64,000 nucleotides of DNA. Source: Bradyrhizobium erythrophlei (GTDB lineage Bacteria > Pseudomonadota > Alphaproteobacteria > Rhizobiales > Xanthobacteraceae). The notes beneath the pieces were generated by a model. The model had not been told where the DNA came from. It saw nothing but the letters and a program-made list of their open reading frames with translations, and made no database searches. The number at the start of each line of letters is the position of its first letter. Positions within the stretch are counted from its first letter, which is position 1. Positions 34,597-44,639 of this stretch are shown piece after piece. The position numbers and the translations under genes are program-made. The stretch covers positions 2,790,001 through 2,854,000 of the forward strand of contig NZ_LT670849.1 in NCBI RefSeq assembly GCF_900142985.1, in the 5' to 3' direction.

Positions 34597-35778
34597 ATGC
34601 GACGTTTGATTGGAATGGCACTCGTTGCCACGATGATGGCGTTTGGTTTCGCGGCGCACGCGGAGGAATCCCAGGTCGATCCTGCCAAGGTCTCCGACAG
34701 CCTCAAGGCGATTTTCCAGTTCGGCTCTGCCGCCACCAAGCAGGCGCTGAACCAGAACACGGTGACACTGATCACCGGCACCATCGGCGGCACCTATGTG
34801 CAGTTTGGTGCCGATCTGGCCTCCGTGCTCGACGACGGAAACAAGTTACGCGTACTTCCGATCGTCGGGCGCGGTTCCGTGCAAAGCGTTGCCGACATCC
34901 TGTTCCTGCAAGGCGTCGACATCGGCATCGTGCGCGCCGACACGCTCGACTATCTGGAACGCAAGGGCTTCGCCAAGGACATCAAGAAGCAGTTCACCTA
35001 TGTGACCAAGCTCTACAACGAGGAAATGCAGATCATCGCGCCGAAGTCCGTCAATTCGCTGCGCGACCTCGAAGGCAAGACGGTCAGCGTTGACCTGCCG
35101 AACGGCTCTACCTTCGTTACCGTGCTGACGGTGGCGGACCGTCTCGGCATGAAGGCGAACTGGGTCTACATCGAACAGCGCATCGCGATGGAGAAGCTGA
35201 AGAAGGGCGAAGTCGACGCCGTGATCGTGGTCGGCGGCAAGCCCTACAAGTCGGTTTCGAACTTCGGCAATGACGGCCGCTTCCATCTCGTGAAGGTCGA
35301 CTACGAAAAGCCGTTGCAGGGCGACTATCTGCCGGCGACCCTGACCGCCAAGGACTATCCGAACCTGATCGCCGAAGGCGAATCGGTCGACACCATCGCG
35401 GTACCGGCGCTGCTTGCGGCCTATAACTGGGCGCCCAACACCGACCGCTATCGCAAGCTGTCGCTGTTCGTGGATGCCTTCTTCACCAAGTTCCCGCAGT
35501 TCCAGAACCCGCCCTTCCACCCGAAGTGGAAAGAGGTTTCGCTCGCGGCTCCGCTGGCCGGCTGGACGCGGTTGCCATCGGCCCAGCAGTGGCTCGACAC
35601 GCACGGCATCGAGCCGGTCTCCCGCAACCGCTTCGACGATTTCCTGAAGCAGAGCGCGGTTTCCGGAAAATTGCCGGCCGATGCCGACAAGGAAACGCTG
35701 TTCCGGCAGTACAAGGCCTGGGAGGCCGACCAAAACGCCCGCGCGCAGGCGCAGGCACCGGCGCCCAAATCGCGATAA
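34597..35778 (+). CDS. TAXI family TRAP transporter solute-binding protein
   Basis: A 393-residue periplasmic binding protein with signal peptide MRRLIGMALVATMMAFGFAA cleaved near AHAEE. The TAXI hallmark TLITGTIGGTYVQFGADLA is at about residue 57. It is followed by the typical binding-protein core (ADILFLQGVDIGIVRADTLDY; LEGKTVSVDLPNGSTFVTVL; GEVDAVIVVGGKP). TRAP transporters use such proteins to deliver organic acids to a fused DctQM permease, but no permease gene lies in the window. A GGGTAGGAA site precedes the ATG and a strong terminator follows. Confidence 0.9.
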   Translation: MRRLIGMALVATMMAFGFAAHAEESQVDPAKVSDSLKAIFQFGSAATKQALNQNTVTLITGTIGGTYVQFGADLASVLDDGNKLRVLPIVGRGSVQSVADILFLQGVDIGIVRADTLDYLERKGFAKDIKKQFTYVTKLYNEEMQIIAPKSVNSLRDLEGKTVSVDLPNGSTFVTVLTVADRLGMKANWVYIEQRIAMEKLKKGEVDAVIVVGGKPYKSVSNFGNDGRFHLVKVDYEKPLQGDYLPATLTAKDYPNLIAEGESVDTIAVPALLAAYNWAPNTDRYRKLSLFVDAFFTKFPQFQNPPFHPKWKEVSLAAPLAGWTRLPSAQQWLDTHGIEPVSRNRFDDFLKQSAVSGKLPADADKETLFRQYKAWEADQNARAQAQAPAPKSR

Positions 35779-35802
35779 CGCTCCAAGAAACAGGGAGAGC
35801 GA

Positions 35803-35840
35803 AAAGGGCCTGACGTGGCAATCACGTCAGGCCCTTTGAA
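35803..35840 (+). terminator. Strong hairpin terminator after TAXI gene
   Basis: A perfect 15-bp stem AAAGGGCCTGACGTG / CACGTCAGGCCCTTT with a 5-nt loop between convergent genes. The A and T ends make it usable in both directions. Confidence 0.85.
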
Positions 35841-35853
35841 TTTGGACTCGCCG

Positions 35854-36228
35854 TCAGACCTCGGTTTCTGTAATCCGTTTCAACTTGGCCTGTGCAGCCT
35901 CGCGATGCTCCGGCGTGATGTGTGCGGCCACCAGACGGATCGCGGTCGCCAGCACCGCGGCATCGTCGGTGAAGCCGAGCACCGGCAGCATGTCCGGGAT
36001 GAAATCGAACGGCAGGATGAAATAGGCGATGGCGCCTAGCAGCGCCGCCTGGACGTGACGCGGCGTCTGGCGATCGAAGGCGCAGTAATAGGCGCTGAGC
36101 AGATCCTCGGCGAACGGCAGCCTGGCGGCCACGCGTTTGAACTTGCCCCAGAAACGCTTGCGGACGCTCTCCTGGTCCCTCGCCAGCCGATCGGCCGGCT
36201 CAAACCCAACCGTGTGTTCCGAAGCCAT
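35854..36228 (-). CDS. YkvA/DUF1232 family protein
   Basis: A 124-residue protein with the DUF1232 core AALLGAIAYFILPFDFIPDMLPVLGFTDDAAVLATAIRLV, in which the PxDxxPD-type motif is diagnostic. One or two hydrophobic helices suggest membrane association. The function of the family is unknown. A charged N-terminal part (ESVRKRFWGKFKRVAARLPF) precedes the core. The next minus-strand gene upstream (pterin dehydratase) is 81 nt away. Confidence 0.88.
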   Translation of the reverse strand: MASEHTVGFEPADRLARDQESVRKRFWGKFKRVAARLPFAEDLLSAYYCAFDRQTPRHVQAALLGAIAYFILPFDFIPDMLPVLGFTDDAAVLATAIRLVAAHITPEHREAAQAKLKRITETEV

Positions 36229-36309
36229 GACGCTTGCGCTCCCTCGAAATCCGCGCGTTTAGCTGGGGATCGCGTGCCGTTCCTGCAAGCACTTGCGCCG
36301 TGGTCCGCG

Positions 36310-36615
36310 CTACCCATGACCCAGTTGAGCGGCGATCGCGTTCATCGCCTTGGCCAGTTCGATATCGCGTTGGGTGACGCCACCGGCATCGTGGGTCGAC
36401 AACACCACCTCGACCGTCTTGTAGACATTGCGCCATTCCGGGTGATGGTCGCTCTTTTCGGCCACCAATGCCGCACGGCCCATGAAACCGAACGCCTCGT
36501 TGAAATCCTTGAACACGAAAGTGCGCTCGATGGCGTCGCGGCCGGCGACTTCCGTCCAGCCTGATAGCTCCTTGAGCGCCGTTTTCCGTGCCTCCGCTGT
36601 CAATCGTTCCACCAC
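36310..36615 (-). CDS. 4a-hydroxytetrahydrobiopterin dehydratase (PCD/DCoH family)
   Basis: A 101-residue protein with the pterin-4a-carbinolamine dehydratase signature [29 protein letters not shown], which includes the catalytic His-His pair and a later His. It would recycle pterin after aromatic amino-acid hydroxylase action, or act in folate/molybdopterin side reactions, in the cytoplasm. No hydroxylase gene is nearby. The length is normal. GGAGG-type sequence (AAGGAGGCC) lies upstream of the ATG. Confidence 0.93.
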   Translation of the reverse strand: MVERLTAEARKTALKELSGWTEVAGRDAIERTFVFKDFNEAFGFMGRAALVAEKSDHHPEWRNVYKTVEVVLSTHDAGGVTQRDIELAKAMNAIAAQLGHG

Positions 36616-36901
36616 GATGGCCTCCTTAAGGCTCTCACCCAGCTAACTATCTAACACCAAACGGCGGTACACGATCCGCAAAAACAGAGACCATCGCCTT
36701 CAAAAAGACGCTGTTGGATCAAAGACATGAGCCTGCAAAGGCCCCGCGCGATCCCCCGGATGGAGGGAGAATGACGGGCCGTCCGATGGTAGCACTGCTA
36801 ACCATGACGGCGATGTAATTCAGGAAAAGGCACCATATTTGCTACACTTCTGGCCAAATCGGATTGGCAGCCCCCCTTTGGACCTGAATTTTTCCAGATC
36901 G

Positions 36902-38329
36902 ATGGAAAGCGGCCGTGATGCGTCTGCGGGTGCTCCAGCGGAGCCGCCAGGCGCGCCATCTCCGCATCCCTCGGCGCGGGGAAACGTCGCGCTCGTGGTT
37001 TTGGCCGGGATTCTCGCCATCATCGGCGTCATGGCCGCGGGCTATTACTTCGCGGTGCGCCCCGTCACCTTGCGGATCGCGGTCGGCCCTGCCAACAGCG
37101 ACGACCTCAAGGTGGTCCAGGCCTTGAGCCAGGCCTTCCTGACCGCTCACAGCCAGATTCGTTTGCGGCCGATCCAGACCGATGGTGCGACCGCGAGCGC
37201 CCAGACGATCGCCGACAGCAGGGCCGACCTCGCCATCGTTCGCGGCGATCTCAACGTCCCGAAAAATGCGCAAGCCGTCGCGACCTTGCGCAAGAACGTC
37301 GCCGTGTTGTGGGTGCCGGCGCCCATGAAGGGCAAAAAGGCGACCGCCAAGATCACCAAGATTTCGCAACTCGCCGGACACCGCATCGGGGTCGTCGGCC
37401 GTACGCCCGCCAATATCGACCTGCTCAAGGTGATCCTGGCGCAATATGGCGTGGACCCCGGCAAGGTCGACATCGTGCAATTTCCGATCACGGAGGCGGC
37501 TGACGCGATCCGAAACCAGAAGGCCGACGCCTATCTCGCCGCGGGACCGCTCAACAGCAAGATCACCTCGGAAGCGGTTGCGGCTTCGACCCACGACGGC
37601 AAGCCGCCGAAATTCCTGGCGATCGATTCGGCGGAGGCGATTGCGCAAAATCATCCGATGTACGAGGCATCGGAAATTCCGGCCGGCGCGTTCGGCGGCT
37701 CGCCTGATCGTCCCGAAGACGAAGTGAAGACGATCAGCTTCTCGCACCATATCGTGGCGCGAAAGGACCTCTCCGAAACCACGGTGGCCGCCTTCACACG
37801 ACAGCTCTTCGCCATTCGCCAGAACGTGATGAGCGAGTTTCCGCTCGCGGCCAAGATCGAAACGCCCGATACCGACAAGGACGCCTTCATTCCCGTGCAT
37901 CCCGGGGCAGCCGCCTTTGTCGACGGCGAGGAAAAAACCTTCCTCGACCGTTACAGCGACATCATCTGGTGGAGCCTGATGGGCCTGTCGGCGACGGGCT
38001 CGATCGGCGCATGGTTTGCCGGCTATCTGAAGAAGGACGAACGAGGCAACAGCTCCGGCTTGCGCGAACGGCTGCTCGACATGATCGCCACGGCGCGCCA
38101 CAGCGATTCATCCGACGAACTCGACCGCCTTCAGGCAGAAGCCGACGACATTTTGCGCGATACCCTGCATGGCTTCGAGCACGGCGCCATCGCGGAAGGT
38201 GCGCTGGCCGCCTTCAACATCGCGCTCGGACAATTGCATCAGGCGGTCGCGGACCGGCGGGCGCTATTGATGAATATCTCGCAGAACCTGCAACGGGCAG
38301 GCTCGGCGCTGCGGGTGACCGGAACCTGA
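36902..38329 (+). CDS. Membrane-anchored TAXI-type solute-binding protein
   Basis: About 475 residues from ATG 36902 (TTG 36839 is an alternative). The layout is unusual. A short Pro-rich cytoplasmic start is followed by a membrane helix (VALVVLAGILAIIGVMAAGYYFAV). Then comes a TAXI-like periplasmic binding domain (VTLRIAVGPANSDDLKVVQALS...ADLAIVRGDL...LAGHRIGVVGRTPANIDLLKVIL). A second helix near IIWWSLMGLSATGSIGAWFAGYL leads to a helical C-terminal domain of about 100 residues (RLLDMIATARHSDSSDELDRLQAEADDIL...). Such proteins could sense rather than deliver a ligand. No permease gene is linked. Confidence 0.82.
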   Translation: MESGRDASAGAPAEPPGAPSPHPSARGNVALVVLAGILAIIGVMAAGYYFAVRPVTLRIAVGPANSDDLKVVQALSQAFLTAHSQIRLRPIQTDGATASAQTIADSRADLAIVRGDLNVPKNAQAVATLRKNVAVLWVPAPMKGKKATAKITKISQLAGHRIGVVGRTPANIDLLKVILAQYGVDPGKVDIVQFPITEAADAIRNQKADAYLAAGPLNSKITSEAVAASTHDGKPPKFLAIDSAEAIAQNHPMYEASEIPAGAFGGSPDRPEDEVKTISFSHHIVARKDLSETTVAAFTRQLFAIRQNVMSEFPLAAKIETPDTDKDAFIPVHPGAAAFVDGEEKTFLDRYSDIIWWSLMGLSATGSIGAWFAGYLKKDERGNSSGLRERLLDMIATARHSDSSDELDRLQAEADDILRDTLHGFEHGAIAEGALAAFNIALGQLHQAVADRRALLMNISQNLQRAGSALRVTGT

Positions 38330-38423
38330 GCCCCCTCCCTTCACGCTAAGGTGTGCGGCCGCGCGGAACTCACCCGCGAGGGCCAAGGTTTGTTCCTCGT
38401 ATTTTGAAATGAGGGAGATCACC

Positions 38424-38693
38424 ATGCGATTCAAGTTTGTGATCCCGGCGCTGGCGGTATTGGCCACGACGCTGGCCACACCGGCTTTTGCGCAGGAGGT
38501 GCGCGTCTATGGCCCCGGCTACTACGGCCCCGGCTATTATGGCCCCGCCTACCGACACCGCGTGTTTCGGGACGCTTACGCCGCAGGGCCCGTAATCGGG
38601 CCGCTCTTTTATGGCGACGGCTGGGTCCCGGAACCGATCTTCGATCATTCGAGGGCGGGTGGCATTGACCCGAATATCCGCCCGTCCAACTAG
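38424..38693 (+). CDS. Small secreted Gly/Tyr-rich protein
   Basis: From ATG 38424, 7 nt after GAGGGAG, the product is 89 residues. The signal peptide (MRFKFVIPALAVLATTLATP, cleaved near AFAQ) precedes a (YYGPG)n-type repeat (YGPGYYGPGYYGPAY) and a short tail ending GGIDPNIRPSN. It is probably exported. No function is known. A strong terminator follows, so it is its own unit. Confidence 0.75.
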   Translation: MRFKFVIPALAVLATTLATPAFAQEVRVYGPGYYGPGYYGPAYRHRVFRDAYAAGPVIGPLFYGDGWVPEPIFDHSRAGGIDPNIRPSN

Positions 38694-38704
38694 CGATGAG
38701 TGCG

Positions 38705-38740
38705 TCGGCAGGTCGCGCGTGCGGCCTGCCGATTTTTTTT
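38705..38740 (+). terminator. Rho-independent terminator
   Basis: A 12-bp stem TCGGCAGGTCGC / GCGGCCTGCCGA (one wobble pair) with a GCGT loop and eight T residues directly after. Confidence 0.93.
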
Positions 38741-38760
38741 CGCTCACCGCAAAGCAGGCG

Positions 38761-39339
38761 TCACAGCCACTTCGGCACATTGGTCGGAACGAAGTGGCGT
38801 AACCGATCGATCAGCGCGGCGGGGTCGGGATCGACAGAGATCGAGTGCCGGTGTTCGGGCGGCAAAAACTTGCAACTCACCATGTGGTCGATGAAGGTGA
38901 GAAGCGGCCGGTAGAAGTCGGCGATGTTCAACAGGCCGACCGGTTTATCGATCTCGGAAAGCTGGTTCATGGTCCAGACTTCCATCATCTCTTCCATGGT
39001 GCCGATGCCGCCGGGCATGGCGATGAAGGCGTCCGCGAGTTCGACCATCCGCTGCTTGCGAAGGCGCAAGGAGGCGACGATCTCGCTGCGGTGGAGACCA
39101 GGATGCGCGTGTCCCCGCTGACGCAATTTCTCGGTGATAACGCCATGTGCGGTGCCGCCGGCATTGATCAGGCTATCTGCGACAACCCCCATCAGGCCCT
39201 TCGTCGTGCCGCCATAGACCAGCGTAATTCCCGCCTCGGCCAGCGCCTGGCCGAGCCGCCGCGCGCCGTCGGCATAGGCATCCGAATCGCCGAAATTGGA
39301 ACCGCAGAAGACGGCGACGCTGGTGATGGAGCGCGGCAC
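38761..39339 (-). CDS. LOG family protein (TIGR00730), putative nucleotide phosphoribohydrolase
   Basis: From GTG 39339, 8 nt after AGAGG, the product is 192 residues, matching family length and the usual MPRSITSVAVFCGSNFG start. The LOG signature PGGIGTMEE and the LRLRKQRMVELADAF segment are intact. The family releases free cytokinin bases or AMP-derived ribose-5-phosphate from nucleoside 5-prime monophosphates in the cytoplasm. A longer reading to 39444 adds an unrelated stretch and is rejected. It is divergent from the PhoD gene. Confidence 0.9.
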   Translation of the reverse strand: MPRSITSVAVFCGSNFGDSDAYADGARRLGQALAEAGITLVYGGTTKGLMGVVADSLINAGGTAHGVITEKLRQRGHAHPGLHRSEIVASLRLRKQRMVELADAFIAMPGGIGTMEEMMEVWTMNQLSEIDKPVGLLNIADFYRPLLTFIDHMVSCKFLPPEHRHSISVDPDPAALIDRLRHFVPTNVPKWL

Positions 39340-39501
39340 GGATCGGACCTCTCGCGTCAGTGTTAAACCAATGTGCCGCATCATCATTTGGATCGACGAC
39401 GAGATCAACCGCCGCGCATGGCTGGCAGGCAATCTCGACGTCACATTGATCCCCTAGGTTTGGAGCATGCTAACTTGTGGCATGACCGATCCGAGGCGCG
39501 C

Positions 39502-41058
39502 ATGAAGATCAGCTTTTCTCGCGGGGTCTCCCGCCGGCGTTTCGTCCAGCAAACGGCTGGCGCGGCCGCCTTCGTGGCCATGCCCTATCTGTCCCGCGCC
39601 GCCGACCGGCCGGCCGTCACCCACGGTGTGCAATCCGGCGACGTCAATGCCGACGGCGGCGTGGTGTGGGCGCGGGCCGATCGCCCCTCGCAAATGCTGG
39701 TCGAAGTCTCGACCACCGAATCCTTTTCGGGCGCGCGCGCTTTGCCGCCGATCGCCGCCCTCCCGGAAAGCGATTTCACAGCGAAAATGCTTGTCGAAAA
39801 TCTTCCCCCGGGGCAGGAGATTTTTTATCGCGTCAAATTCCGCGATCTGTCGCATCCCGACGTCGTCGGCGAGGCCGTGACCGGGCGTTTCCGCACGGCG
39901 CCAGCTGACCGGCGCGACGTCAGTTTTGTCTGGGGCGGCGATGTTGCCGGCCAGGGCTGGGGCATCAATCCGGACGACGGCGGCATGGTGAGCTTTGCGA
40001 CCATGCGCAAGCACCGGCCGGATTTCCTGATCCATTCCGGCGATACGATCTACGCCGATGGCGTATTCCCGGCCGAGGTGAAATTACGCGACGGCAAGCT
40101 CTGGAAAAATCTGATGATCCCGGAGAAGACGAAAGTCGCCGAAACCACCGACGAATTCCGCGCCGCGCATAAATACAATCTTCTCGACGACAATGTGCGC
40201 GCCTTCAACGCCGATGTTCCGATCTTCGTGCAATGGGACGATCACGAGGTCACCAACAACTGGTCGGCGTCAAAGCAGCTTCCAGCGGCTTACAAGGTGC
40301 GCGACATCAACCTGCTGGCGGCGCGCGCCTCTCGCGCCTTCCACGAAATGTATCCGTTGCGTGAAAGCATCGTCGAACCAGGCCGGGTTTACCGCACCCT
40401 CAATTACGGTCCGCATCTCGACGTCTTCATGCTGGACGAACGCAGCTACCGCGGCCCCAACGGCCCAAACCTGCAAGAGACCTACGGCCCCGACGCCTAT
40501 TTTCTCGGGCCGGACCAGATCGCCTGGCTGAAGCGCAGCCTGAAGAACTCGCGCGCGACCTGGAAGGTGATCGCTTCCGACATGCCGCTCAGCCTCATCG
40601 TCGACGACGACTACGCCGCCAAAAAAGGCTCGGAAGCGTTCGCGCAAGGCGACGGACCACCGCGCGGGCGGGAGCTCGAGATCGCCGATCTCCTGCGCTT
40701 CATCCGGGATTCAAACATTGCCAACACGGTTTGGCTGACCGCCGACGTGCATTATGCGGCCGCGCACTACTACAACCCGGACAAGGCGCAGTTTCAGGAG
40801 TTTTCGCCGTTCTGGGAATTCGTCGCCGGTCCCCTGCACGCCGGAACGGGTTCGCAGAACGGGCTCGACAACACGTTCGGCCCTGAAGTGAAGTTTGTGA
40901 AAGCGGCAGCTGCCGGAGCGGTGTTGTCACCCTCCGATGGCTATCAGTTCTTCGGTCATGTCAGGATCGAGGGTACGACAGGTCAGATGACGGTCACGCT
41001 GCGCGACCGCAACGACGTCGCACTGTGGTCGACGGTGCTAGATCCAAGATCGACCTGA
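39502..41058 (+). CDS. Alkaline phosphatase D family protein (PhoD-like)
   Basis: The 518-residue protein starts with a Tat signal (SRRRFVQQTAGAAAFVAMPY), cleaved near SRAADR. An N-terminal fibronectin-like domain (THGVQSGDVNADGGVVWARADRP) precedes the PhoD metallophosphatase domain. That domain has SFVWGGDVAG, DFLIHSGDTIYADG, FVQWDDHEVTNNW and WLTADVHYAA, which hold the Fe/Ca ligands. PhoD enzymes hydrolyse phosphomonoesters or diesters in the periplasm. ATG 39502 is the only start that puts the Tat motif at the N-terminus. No Pho box was looked for by scoring. Confidence 0.92.
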   Translation: MKISFSRGVSRRRFVQQTAGAAAFVAMPYLSRAADRPAVTHGVQSGDVNADGGVVWARADRPSQMLVEVSTTESFSGARALPPIAALPESDFTAKMLVENLPPGQEIFYRVKFRDLSHPDVVGEAVTGRFRTAPADRRDVSFVWGGDVAGQGWGINPDDGGMVSFATMRKHRPDFLIHSGDTIYADGVFPAEVKLRDGKLWKNLMIPEKTKVAETTDEFRAAHKYNLLDDNVRAFNADVPIFVQWDDHEVTNNWSASKQLPAAYKVRDINLLAARASRAFHEMYPLRESIVEPGRVYRTLNYGPHLDVFMLDERSYRGPNGPNLQETYGPDAYFLGPDQIAWLKRSLKNSRATWKVIASDMPLSLIVDDDYAAKKGSEAFAQGDGPPRGRELEIADLLRFIRDSNIANTVWLTADVHYAAAHYYNPDKAQFQEFSPFWEFVAGPLHAGTGSQNGLDNTFGPEVKFVKAAAAGAVLSPSDGYQFFGHVRIEGTTGQMTVTLRDRNDVALWSTVLDPRST

Positions 41059-41070
41059 AATCTTCTTCCG

Positions 41071-41454
41071 TCACTTCGCCGCGCGGCCGGCGCTCCGCAA
41101 CATCGCCCGCATCGCGTCGGAGGTGCAGGGTTTTGGCAATCGCGGCTTGTGCGCGAACTCGGCAGGAAGCGCGGCATCGGCGCCATAGCCGCTGATGAAC
41201 GCGAAGGGAATGCCGAGCGCTTCCAGCCGCTCGGCCACTGCAAAGCTTTTCTCGCGCAACAGTCCGATATCGAGCAGGGCGAAGTCCGGCGCGCGTTCCT
41301 CGATGAGCTGAAGCGCACGGGCCACGCTGCCCGCGGTGCGAACGATCTTCACGCCGAAGCGAAGAACGGTGTCTTCGAAATCCATGGCGATGATCGCATC
41401 ATCCTCGACGATGAGGACATCGCCGGGGAGCCCATCACTCGACGCGTCGATCAT
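41071..41454 (-). CDS. Single-domain response regulator
   Basis: About 127 residues from ATG 41454. A receiver domain with the acidic pair in VLIVEDDAIIAMDFE, the phosphorylatable Asp in PDFALLDIGLL, the Thr/Ser switch position near FAFISGYGAD and the conserved Lys in RLPKPC. No output domain is present, so it acts by protein contact, like the many stand-alone regulators tied to HWE/HisKA_2 kinases in rhizobia. No kinase is adjacent. An upstream in-frame extension has no support. Ribosome-binding site weak. Confidence 0.85.
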   Translation of the reverse strand: MIDASSDGLPGDVLIVEDDAIIAMDFEDTVLRFGVKIVRTAGSVARALQLIEERAPDFALLDIGLLREKSFAVAERLEALGIPFAFISGYGADAALPAEFAHKPRLPKPCTSDAMRAMLRSAGRAAK

Positions 41455-41659
41455 CGCAAACAATGAAGGTTCCAGAAAAAGGCATGAGTTACGGCAGAAC
41501 TGTTCTGCCGTACGTGCATTGGCGAGGCTGCCCCCTGTCCCGCGCATGAAACCACCACATCCGGCGACCGTTGTCTGTGCACTTGTGCACGGAACTTCGA
41601 AACGTCGACAGCTATTGTGAGACCCGCGAGCGAAGAAGTGGAAAGGCAAGGTGGTTCGA

Positions 41660-42415
41660 ATGAACTCACAGGGAAAACCTGCGCGCGGTAGCGACCGGCC
41701 GAATAACAATCTGCTGAAGCGGCTGAGCGAGAGTGACTTCTCGCTCATCGCTCCGCATTTGACGGCGGAGGAAGCTGCCGACGACGACCTGCTCTACAAT
41801 CCCGGCGACGATGTCGATGTCGTCCACTTTCCATGCGACGCTAGTCTGGCTTCCTATCTCGTTTCCAACGAGGACGGCCGCGACGTCGAGACCGTGCTGG
41901 TTGGACGCGAGGGCGCCGTTGGCGGAATCGTGAGCCTCGGCCATTTGCCGGCCTACACCCGGATCACCGTGAAGTTCGGCGGACCTTTTGTGCGACTGCC
42001 GATCAGCAAGCTCGACGCGGCCAAGACGGCTTCTGTCTCGTTGCGCAACGTCTTCGCACGCTATGCGGATTGTTTACTCGCGCAGATGTTTCAATCGACC
42101 GCCTGCAATGCGATCCATTCCATTGAGCAGCGCACCGCGAAATGGATCATCTCGGCGATGGAGCGCACCAATGGCGACAACGTCGTGCCGCTGACCCATG
42201 AGCAGTTGTCGACGCTGCTCGGCGTCGGCCGCAGCTATGCCAGCCGGGTGATCCAGACCTTCAAGGCCGAGGGCATTGTCGAGACCCGGCGCGGCTCGAT
42301 CGTGGTGCGCGATCCCGACCGTCTCAGGATGAGGGCCTGCCTGTGTAACGAATCTGTCAAAAACCACTTTGAGGAGGTGTTACGGGGGGTCTATCCGAGC
42401 GAGACCGTCCAATAG
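41660..42415 (+). CDS. Crp/Fnr family transcriptional regulator
   Basis: About 251 residues. The N-terminal cNMP-binding-like beta roll (LIAPHLTAEEAADDDLLYNPGDDVDVVHFP...VETVLVGREGAVGG) lacks the four-cysteine Fnr motif. The C-terminal Crp winged helix-turn-helix reads LTHEQLSTLLGVGRSYASRVIQTFKAEGIVETRRGSIVV. It resembles the many orphan Crp-like regulators of Bradyrhizobium. ATG 41660 after AAGGTGG is chosen over GTG 41651. The ligand and targets are unknown. Confidence 0.88.
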   Translation: MNSQGKPARGSDRPNNNLLKRLSESDFSLIAPHLTAEEAADDDLLYNPGDDVDVVHFPCDASLASYLVSNEDGRDVETVLVGREGAVGGIVSLGHLPAYTRITVKFGGPFVRLPISKLDAAKTASVSLRNVFARYADCLLAQMFQSTACNAIHSIEQRTAKWIISAMERTNGDNVVPLTHEQLSTLLGVGRSYASRVIQTFKAEGIVETRRGSIVVRDPDRLRMRACLCNESVKNHFEEVLRGVYPSETVQ

Positions 42416-42471
42416 GGCCATTCCCCCGGTATTTTTCGGGCCAAACGGCTAACCAATTCACAAATAACACA

Positions 42472-42499
42472 TTGTTTTCCGACGATTCCTGACTATATT
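42472..42499 (+). promoter_or_regulatory. Probable sigma-70 promoter upstream of typA
   Basis: TTGTTT at 42472-42477, a 16-nt spacer and TATATT at 42494-42499 form a good match in an AT-rich setting. The start would be near 42506, just before a small hairpin terminator. Confidence 0.5.
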
Positions 42500-42517
42500 G
42501 CGCCGCAGTAAAGGCGT

Positions 42518-42547
42518 GCCCGGCTCTTTTGGCCGGGCTTCCTTTTT
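42518..42547 (+). terminator. Hairpin terminator or attenuator upstream of typA
   Basis: A 7-bp stem GCCCGGC / GCCGGGC with a 7-nt loop followed by TTCCTTTTT. It lies downstream of the promoter candidate and about 115 nt before typA. It may end the Crp gene transcript or act on the typA leader. Confidence 0.65.
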
Positions 42548-42660
42548 GGGTGCCAAAGCACCTATCCGAAATCCAGGGTTTTAAGCGTGATCCGAACAAG
42601 CGGGTCCCGGTTTTCCGGCGAGATCGCGCTTCTTCCATTGCCTGACGCAGAAGAAACAAA

Positions 42661-44487
<1,827 letters not shown>

Positions 44488-44525
44488 GCGAGCCTATTGG
44501 CTTGGCCGCGGCGGTTTAATATTGA

Positions 44526-44628
44526 TGGTCATTCCGGGGCGCGTCGCAGACGCGAACCCGGAATCCATAACCACCATCGGGAGTATGGATTCCGGGTCTG
44601 CGCTGCGCGCGTCCCAGAATGACGATGG
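44526..44628. repeat. Palindromic intergenic repeat (CCCGGAATCC type)
   Basis: TGGTCATTCCGGGG at the left pairs with CCCAGAATGACGATGG-like sequence at the right, and an inner pair CCCGGAATCCAT / ATGGATTCCGGG flanks a short spacer. This dispersed repeat type is common between Bradyrhizobium genes. It lies between typA and the amine oxidase gene. Confidence 0.75.
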
Positions 44629-44639
44629 TGAGATGATTC

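Noticed and set aside
38761..39444. Longer start (39444) for the LOG gene
   Set aside because: The extra 35 residues overlap the upstream region of phoD and do not match the family; GTG 39339 has AGAGG at the right distance.
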